From the NCBI GenBank assembly GCA_039029935.1, contig JBCCFC010000324.1:1-11149 (forward strand): DNA of 11,149 nt. The letters are read 5' to 3'. Shown here piece by piece: positions 6,370 to 11,149 of the stretch; within the stretch, counting starts at the first letter, position 1; every line of letters begins with the position of its first letter. Below the pieces are notes generated by a model that did no database searches, was not told the origin of the DNA, and worked only from the letters and a program-made list of their open reading frames with translations. The position numbers and the translations under genes were made by a program. The DNA comes from G039029935 sp039029935. Lineage in GTDB: Bacteria; Chloroflexota; Anaerolineae; Caldilineales; Caldilineaceae.

Positions 6370-8442
6370 GTGACAAAGAATGACAACGTTCAAACCCTCC
6401 AACCACAGCCCGACCCGCTACTCCAACCATTCACCATCAAGAAATTAACCCTGCGTAACCGCATCATGAGTACAAGCCACGCGGATGGTCATGGCAACCC
6501 TGGACTGGAAAGTGGCTCGTTGGCGCGCTATCATGCGGAGAAGGCCAAAGGCGGCATTGCCCTGACCATGTTTGGCGGCTCATCCAATGTGTCACCTGAT
6601 TCGCCAGATGTCTTTGGACAATTGGACATCAGCACCGACCGCATCATCCCCCACTTTCAACGCTTCTCGGAGAGTGTCCATGCGCATGGGGCGGCGTTGA
6701 TGTGTCAGATTACGCATTTGGGGCGGCGTGGTGATCCGCACTCAGGACACTGGCTGTCAACGATTGCGCCATCACGGGTGCGAGAAACTGTGCATCGCAG
6801 CATCCCCAAGGAGATGGATGAGCATGACATTTTGCGCGTGGTACGTGAGTATGGCGAGGCGGCGTGGCGTTGTCGTGAGGGCGGGCTGGATGGGATCGAG
6901 ACGTTGACCAGTGGGCATTTGACGGGGCAATTTTTATCACCGATGACCAATCGACGCCAGGATAACTATGGTGGCTCGCTGGAGAACCGTCTGCGCTTTG
7001 TACGTATGGTCTATGAGGAGATGCGTCGGCGTGTGGGTGATGACTTCGTTGTCGGCATTCGCTACATGATCGATGAGTATTCACCGGGATGGTTGACCGC
7101 AGGTGACGCCCTGCGCGCCGCCCAAATTTTGGAGCAGGATGGCACGATTGATTTCTTCAACTTGACGGCAGGACGCATCGACACCGAACGAAAATTGGCC
7201 GAAGAGTGTATGCCGGGCATGGAGCAACCCCATGCACCGTTCTTGGAAGAGATTGGTCAATTTCGGAGCGAATTGAAGTCTCCCGTCTTTCATGCGGCCC
7301 GTATCATCGACATCGCCACTGCACGCCAAGCGGTGCAGGATGGTCTGCTCGATATGGTCGCCATGACGCGTGCGCACATCGCGGACCCGCATCTGGTGCG
7401 CAAACTGGCGCAAGGACAGGCCGCGCGCATTCGCCCCTGTGTGGGTGCGACCTTCTGCCAAGCGCATAATCCTGCCACCTGTCTGCACAACCCATCGACA
7501 TCGCGCGAAGACAAGGTTCCGCATGAGATTGCAGCAGCAGCGCAGCCCAACCGCAAAGTTGTGATTGTTGGCGGTGGCGTCGCCGGATTGGAAGCAGCGC
7601 GCGTATCGGCTCTACGTGGGCATGATGTGGTTCTCTTTGAAGCGGCAGACCGTCTGGGTGGGCAGGTCAACGTGGCGACGCAGGTGCGGATGCGGCAAGC
7701 ACTCTCTGGCGTTGTGGCATGGCGCGAGGCGGAATTGGGTCATCTGCACGTGGATGTAAGACTCAATCAGTTTGTGAGCGAGGCAGACGTTTTGGCAGAA
7801 CAGCCAGATGTGGTGATTGTGGCGACTGGCGGCAAACCCGATGTGATGGGCTTTGCGGGGGCTGAACACTGTCGTTCGGTCTGGGATATGCTCAGGTCAG
7901 ATAGCTTGGACCGCACTCGCCCCGCCACCATACTGGTCTATGATGGACTGGGCAAACAGCCTGCCCCCACCTGCGCCATCCACCTTGCCGAGAAGGGTCA
8001 CAACGTCACCTTTGCTGCACTTGATGGTAGGCTGGCCGAGGAGATGGGGTATGCAGAGCGCGTGATGTATCGCAAACAATTTCATACACATGCTATCCCC
8101 ATCCACACAGATTTGCACATTCACCGCGTTGAGCAACAGGGTGAATCACTCAAGGCAACCTTTGTCAATGAACTGACCGATATCGAGCACCATTTCATCG
8201 CGACACATGTTGTGGTCGAACAGGGCACGATGCCTGTTGATGCTCTATATCATTCACTCAGAGCACAGTCCTGCAACGATGGTGTCACGGATATCAACGC
8301 GCTATTAGCGGGGATTGCACAACCACGGCGTGGTGCGTGGGCAAGCGATGGCTTTGAACTTCACCGTATTGGTGATGCTGTCTCCAGCCGTTCGATTCAT
8401 GCAGCGGTTTATGATGCGTTGCGGCTGTGTCAAGCGTTGTAA
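6370..8442 (+). CDS. FMN/FAD oxidoreductase, N-methylproline demethylase (StcD/TMADH-like) family
   Basis: 690 residues. Old-yellow-enzyme barrel first (about 15-350): NRIMSTSHADG (30-40), ITHLGRRGDP (114-123), SGHLTGQFLSP (181-191), GGSLENR (201-207). Then a cysteine cluster in RPCVGATFC with Cys357, Cys363 and Cys371, a likely Fe-S site. Then a FAD/NAD module with VIVGGGVAG (GGGVAG at 401-406) and a second nucleotide-binding stretch near 520. This is the layout of trimethylamine dehydrogenase, dienoyl-CoA reductase and the stachydrine/dimethylglycine demethylases. The MSTSHA, MFGGSSNVS and RPCVGAT-C stretches match, from memory, proteins annotated as N-methylproline demethylase. Likely role: oxidative N-demethylation of a methylated amino acid. 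The GTG start at 6370 is supported by AAGGAA (6355-6360). Exact substrate uncertain. Confidence 0.85.
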   Translation: MTKNDNVQTLQPQPDPLLQPFTIKKLTLRNRIMSTSHADGHGNPGLESGSLARYHAEKAKGGIALTMFGGSSNVSPDSPDVFGQLDISTDRIIPHFQRFSESVHAHGAALMCQITHLGRRGDPHSGHWLSTIAPSRVRETVHRSIPKEMDEHDILRVVREYGEAAWRCREGGLDGIETLTSGHLTGQFLSPMTNRRQDNYGGSLENRLRFVRMVYEEMRRRVGDDFVVGIRYMIDEYSPGWLTAGDALRAAQILEQDGTIDFFNLTAGRIDTERKLAEECMPGMEQPHAPFLEEIGQFRSELKSPVFHAARIIDIATARQAVQDGLLDMVAMTRAHIADPHLVRKLAQGQAARIRPCVGATFCQAHNPATCLHNPSTSREDKVPHEIAAAAQPNRKVVIVGGGVAGLEAARVSALRGHDVVLFEAADRLGGQVNVATQVRMRQALSGVVAWREAELGHLHVDVRLNQFVSEADVLAEQPDVVIVATGGKPDVMGFAGAEHCRSVWDMLRSDSLDRTRPATILVYDGLGKQPAPTCAIHLAEKGHNVTFAALDGRLAEEMGYAERVMYRKQFHTHAIPIHTDLHIHRVEQQGESLKATFVNELTDIEHHFIATHVVVEQGTMPVDALYHSLRAQSCNDGVTDINALLAGIAQPRRGAWASDGFELHRIGDAVSSRSIHAAVYDALRLCQAL

Positions 8443-8458
8443 TTAAAGGAAAAAGAAT

Positions 8459-9061
8459 ATGAAGAGTTATGTTTTCCATGTGTCGCTACCAGGTACAGGT
8501 AGGCTGTGGCGCAAGATTGAAATCCCCGCACATTATACGTTGTCACATTTGCATTATGCGATTCAACAGGCATTTGAAATGCATAGCGACCATCTGTATT
8601 CCTTCTTTATGAGTGGCAAAGCATGGGACCAAAACAGTCGGTATGCATTGCCCGAAGGTTATCCACCTTGGTCAATTGGGGAAATCATCAATCTTGATGA
8701 AGTCGAATCTGTTCTCGCGGAGGCAGAGCGGCAGGCTATTGAACGTGAAGAGGAAAAGAAGCGTGAAGAGGAAGCATATATAGACAAAATGCTCAAATTC
8801 TATCCAGATGATTTGCCTGATGGTGTACGCCAACAAATCATTGACTCATTTTTCCGCATCCCAGAGCCACCCGGTGATGTCTTATCAACCATGCTTGGTT
8901 CACTAGGGTTCAAGCCCAAACAGACGTTTCTGTATTTGTATGATTATGGGGATGAGCATCGGTTCAAAGTCCGTGTTCATGCAATTCATGAAGATGCTGA
9001 CCCGAACGCTGAATATCCACGCACTGTGGAGGCAACGGGACGAGTGCCGACATTGTCTTGA
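8459..9061 (+). CDS. Plasmid pRiA4b ORF-3-like family protein
   Basis: 200 residues. The start YVFHVSLPGTGRLWRKIEIPAHYTLSHLHYAIQQAF (4-39) and the C-terminal FLYLYDYGDEHRFKVRV (157-173) are the two conserved parts of the pRiA4b ORF-3-like family (often tagged IS1096/TnpR-associated), whose function is not known to me. Between them is an insert: WSIGEIINLDEVES and a strongly charged Glu/Lys helix (about 80-110, REEEKKREEE) that may be coiled coil. AAAGGA (8445-8450) sits 8 nt before the ATG, and only 16 bp separate it from the flavoprotein stop, so it is cotranscribed. The C-terminus is directly followed by the shared hairpin. Confidence 0.8.
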   Translation: MKSYVFHVSLPGTGRLWRKIEIPAHYTLSHLHYAIQQAFEMHSDHLYSFFMSGKAWDQNSRYALPEGYPPWSIGEIINLDEVESVLAEAERQAIEREEEKKREEEAYIDKMLKFYPDDLPDGVRQQIIDSFFRIPEPPGDVLSTMLGSLGFKPKQTFLYLYDYGDEHRFKVRVHAIHEDADPNAEYPRTVEATGRVPTLS

Positions 9062-9088
9062 TTTGTTCGTGAGTCGCATTTGAACAAA

Positions 9089-9155
9089 GGAAAGTGATAC
9101 AGGTAGCAAACCAGTATCACAAATTGATTATCTGTGATACTGGTTTATACTTTCC
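9089..9155. terminator. Bidirectional hairpin terminator between convergent operons
   Basis: AAACCAGTATCACA (9108-9121) is an exact reverse complement of 9133-9146 around an 11-nt loop. Outer arms GGAAAGT (9089-9095) and ACTTTCC (9149-9155) add to it. It lies between the stops of two convergent genes (9061 and 9159). T-richness on the right (GGTTTATACTTT) and A-richness on the left fit use from both directions, although neither T-tract is long. Confidence 0.75.
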
Positions 9156-9158
9156 CGC

Positions 9159-10280
9159 TCAACAGGAAAAACGCGTATACTGAAACGGTTCAAGTATGAC
9201 AGCCCGTTCGCCAGTCAGCATCCATGTCGCCACATGACGCGCCACCGCAGGCGCAATCGCCCAGCCATGCCCCGACCAGCCAACAGCAACGACCATATTT
9301 GCTGCGCCAGCCAATGTATCAATAATCGGAATGCCATCATAGGCAATCATCTCCGGTCGCTCAACCGAAACCTCGGCCACGTCAACACCCGCCAGCGATG
9401 GGTAGACGGCGACTGCTTCGGCCAGATTGCCCTCCACTTGCGCTTGAACAGGCTCAACCTTGCCCGTCTCTGGGTTGACCGCGCCACGCCACCCACCCGA
9501 AATCATGACCTGATTCTCATCAATCACCTTCATCGCCAACGTTCGGTGTGCGTGTCCAATCAGATGACGCACGGGCATGGGGTCAACAGGGATGGTTTTC
9601 ATCACCTGTGGGTACATGCGTGACAGCGGCAGCGTCACCCCCAACTCAGTCTGCACAAATTGCTTGGCGTGGGCGTTGGAGGCCAGCAGAACACCACGCT
9701 TGACAGGAATGCGCTCATCCTTGTCTGTAATAACAGCGGTCACACGGTCGCCGTTACATTGCAACTTCGCGACAGCAGTCTGCTCACGGATATCCGCACC
9801 CAGACGTTGGGCAGCGGCGGCATAGCTTTGAGTAGTGGCTGTGTGGTCAGCGATGCCATCGTTGGGGCAATAAATTGCGGCCAGCATCCGCGCGCTGATG
9901 GCTGGTTCCCGTTCGCGCAACATCGCTTGGTCAAGCCAGTGGGTGTGGATGCCCTGCCGTGCTTGCACCCAGGGTTGTGGCGACAACGCTTCCAGATCAA
10001 TCTCGCGCTCAATCACCAGCAGATGCCCCACACGTTCATAGCCCGTTGGCCCGTCTAACTGCTCATGCAACGTCGGCCAGATGTCATATGCCTCACACAT
10101 CAACGGCAATTCACGCACATCGCGCCCATTGGCGCGCACACCGCGTTTGCCCAGCCCACCCGATGCACCGCTGGCAATGGTGTTGGCCTCCAACAGGCAG
10201 ATATCTGCTCCCTGCTGGGCTAGTTCCCATGCCACCGCACAGCCATAAACGCCACCGCCGATGATGACAAAATCAGTCAT
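9159..10280 (-). CDS. FAD-dependent oxidoreductase, DAO / sarcosine oxidase beta-like family
   Basis: 373 residues. The N-terminal FVIIGGGVYGCAVAWEL holds the GxGxxG dinucleotide motif (Gly8, Gly10, Gly13) with Glu31 at the end of the second strand for the FAD ribose, then IASGASGG, typical of the DAO superfamily (glycine oxidase, sarcosine oxidase, dimethylglycine oxidase). Near the C-terminus, VGWSGHGWAIAP (333-344) is the second FAD contact seen in sarcosine oxidase beta-type proteins. Length is typical. Expected reaction: oxidation of a secondary or primary amine of an amino acid to the imine, then release of aldehyde or keto acid. AGAAGGAGAT lies 4 nt before the ATG. The adjacent demethylase-type gene hints at N-methylated substrates. 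No signal peptide seen. Substrate unknown. Confidence 0.88.
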   Translation of the reverse strand: MTDFVIIGGGVYGCAVAWELAQQGADICLLEANTIASGASGGLGKRGVRANGRDVRELPLMCEAYDIWPTLHEQLDGPTGYERVGHLLVIEREIDLEALSPQPWVQARQGIHTHWLDQAMLREREPAISARMLAAIYCPNDGIADHTATTQSYAAAAQRLGADIREQTAVAKLQCNGDRVTAVITDKDERIPVKRGVLLASNAHAKQFVQTELGVTLPLSRMYPQVMKTIPVDPMPVRHLIGHAHRTLAMKVIDENQVMISGGWRGAVNPETGKVEPVQAQVEGNLAEAVAVYPSLAGVDVAEVSVERPEMIAYDGIPIIDTLAGAANMVVAVGWSGHGWAIAPAVARHVATWMLTGERAVILEPFQYTRFSC

Positions 10281-10284
10281 GTGT

Positions 10285-10294
10285 ATCTCCTTCT
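10285..10294 (-). promoter_or_regulatory. Strong ribosome binding site overlapping the upstream stop codon
   Basis: Reading leftwards, AGAAGGAGAT precedes the oxidoreductase ATG with 6 nt between AAGGAG and the ATG. Its first two bases are also part of the TAG stop (10293-10295) of the DUF4058 frame. This places the two genes in one transcript with likely translational coupling. Confidence 0.8.
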
Positions 10295-10869
10295 AATCCA
10301 CAATGCGCCGTGTACGGCATGTCTTTTCATAGGTTTCCTCAAGATTCAGTGGGACACACATCTCGCCCCGCAGCCATAATGGCATGGTTGGCAATGGTTG
10401 CCCAACATGCAGCGATTCATGCCAGATATCTAAATTGTTTTGCTGATTGAGTTCAACAGGGTGATAGGCACTGGCATAGAGAAACTCCTGATTGCTTGAT
10501 TGTGTAGTAACGCCTAGCCGTTGTAACAATTCCCCGTGTAAATTTGCCTTGCGATTGGTGACAATATCGACAATGACCAGCCCGATGCCTTGACGCAGAA
10601 ACGTTTCGCATTTTGAGACAAAGGTGTCGCGGTGCGCCGCCCGATCTTTGTTGGCCGGGCTGACCAATTCAATTGCACCAACCAGCACGGGACCTGCATC
10701 GTTGCTAAAAATTGACACTTCTAAAATATCGGTTTCAATATCCAGTGGAACTGTTTGTGTTGGTGAAGGCGGCACCCAAAGACTTTCGGCAGAGGTCGTT
10801 TCCATCTCAATGCCAAACTGTACGTTGGACTCTGCAAAATATCCCTTGGGCAAGTGCTGGTTTAAGTCT

Positions 10870-10877
10870 TCGGAGAT
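10870..10877. repeat. 8-bp target site duplication, left copy
   Basis: TCGGAGAT here is repeated exactly at 10961-10968, immediately outside the two ends of the inserted element. An 8-bp duplication is characteristic of IS66-family transposition. Confidence 0.85.
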
Positions 10878-10960
10878 GTAACCGTTCAGCCCCCTGAGCT
10901 TGTCGAAGGGGGGGCACTCAGCTTCGACAAGCTCAGCCGACGGGGGAGGTGAACGCTTAC
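10878..10960. mobile_element. 83-bp IS66-type MITE inside the DUF4058 gene
   Basis: The ends are GTAACCGTTCA (10878-10888) and, in reverse complement, GTAAGCGTTCA (10950-10960), matching at 10 of 11 bases. Both ends abut an 8-bp direct repeat TCGGAGAT. Known: IS66-family ends usually begin with 5'-GTAA and make 8-bp duplications. The interior is a hairpin with 15-bp perfect arms CTGAGCTTGTCGAAG (10894-10908) and its complement (10922-10936). The core GAGCTTGTCGAA is one I recall as a common palindromic repeat in many bacterial genomes. No coding capacity, so it must have been moved by a transposase acting in trans. Confidence 0.88.
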
Positions 10961-10968
10961 TCGGAGAT
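10961..10968. repeat. 8-bp target site duplication, right copy
   Basis: Second exact copy of TCGGAGAT, continuing into the original DUF4058 sequence (ATAGG on the plus strand). Confidence 0.85.
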
Positions 10969-11056
10969 ATAGGTTGCCCATGCATTATGGAATGCATGCC
11001 AATGGCGTCGTTGGCTTAACGGTGGATGAAAATGATCCAGTAGTGGCATTGCCTGA

Positions 11057-11064
11057 CCCTCCTC
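11057..11064 (-). promoter_or_regulatory. Ribosome binding site that fixes the original DUF4058 start
   Basis: Reading leftwards, GAGGAGGG lies 7 nt before the ATG at 11049. This, with the family-typical N-terminus encoded from that ATG, identifies the ancestral start and shows that the ATG at 10997 is secondary. Beyond it to the window edge (11065-11149) I see no recognisable gene or clear promoter. Confidence 0.75.
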
Positions 11065-11149
11065 GTTTGAGTTTACTTAGGCCATTCCACAAAATAAATT
11101 ACCCATTGAATCGCGGAATTAGCATTCTCTATTACACGCAGTAGGCCGA

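Larger units (their letters stand above)
10293..11049 (-). pseudogene. DUF4058 family gene disrupted by a miniature element
   Basis: The natural start is the ATG at 11049, 8 nt after GGAGG (within 11057-11064). It reads MPLLDHFHPPLS, then QRRHWHAFHNAWATYISE, the usual DUF4058 beginning, and meets TAA at 10957-10959, inside the inserted element. After the element the gene resumes at YISEDLNQHLPKGYFAE in another frame and continues through VQFGIEM, AIELVSPANKDR and LVIVDIV to the TAG. Removing 91 bp (83-bp element plus one 8-bp duplicate) restores one frame of 221 residues. The remaining frame opens at an ATG at 10997 and gives 234 residues whose first 38 or so are frameshift and repeat-derived. 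It could be made only by reinitiation, since that ATG has no ribosome site. DUF4058 has no established function that I know. Confidence 0.9.

Noticed and set aside
5441..9155. Identical 12-mers TTTATACTTTCC at 5441-5452 and 9144-9155, each to the right of a hairpin
   Set aside because: A few exact 12-bp matches are expected by chance in 11 kb, and no longer similarity surrounds them.
10293..10997. The 234-codon frame as an intact DUF4058 gene
   Set aside because: Its N-terminus is out-of-frame and repeat-derived sequence. The true family N-terminus with a ribosome site is at 11049 in another frame and is interrupted by the 83-bp element.
11065..11149. Open minus-strand frame from the window edge ending at TAA near 11075
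   Set aside because: About 24 codons (ending FVEWPK) with no recognisable family; too short to call as the end of an upstream gene.

Overview
The window reads as chromosomal DNA of a free-living bacterium of moderate GC. The best guess is Chloroflexota (Anaerolineae/Ardenticatenia-like). The reasons are a PurL carrying a PurS-like N-terminal extension, a STAND ATPase with kinesin-light-chain-type TPRs, a DUF4058 gene, a pRiA4b ORF-3-like protein and many small palindromic repeats. This is inference from memory of family distribution; no phylogenetic test was possible.

Layout. (1) 1-1442, minus: the first 480 codons of purL (purine biosynthesis), cut by the window edge. (2) 1443-1819: intergenic, holding a MITE-like element of about 207 bp with terminal inverted repeats, TA flanks and a second perfect 20-bp inverted repeat nested inside. 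(3) 1820-4477, plus: an 885-residue NB-ARC/STAND ATPase with eight 42-residue TPR units. It carries a perfect 33-bp palindrome inserted as exactly 11 in-frame codons. (4) 4493-5348, plus: a type II toxin-antitoxin operon (Phd/YefM-like antitoxin, PIN-domain toxin) behind a near-consensus sigma-70 promoter overlapped by a dyad. (5) 5476-9061, plus: a compact three-gene operon of a GNAT acetyltransferase, a TMADH/N-methylproline-demethylase-type flavoprotein and a pRiA4b ORF-3-like protein, ending at a hairpin shared with the convergent genes. (6) 10280-9159, minus: a DAO/sarcosine-oxidase-type FAD oxidoreductase. Upstream of it in the same operon is a DUF4058 gene (11049-10293) broken by an 83-bp miniature element with GTAA-starting terminal repeats and a perfect 8-bp target duplication, features of the IS66 family.

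How it fits together. Housekeeping purL is followed by an accessory stretch (STAND-TPR plus toxin-antitoxin, with a mobile repeat next to it) that looks like a small defence or conflict island. After it come two convergent transcription units, each with a flavin-dependent amine oxidoreductase, suggesting use of N-methylated amino acids. The most notable signals are the small palindromic elements: one kills a gene (DUF4058), one is tolerated in frame inside a STAND ATPase, and one sits in front of the STAND gene.
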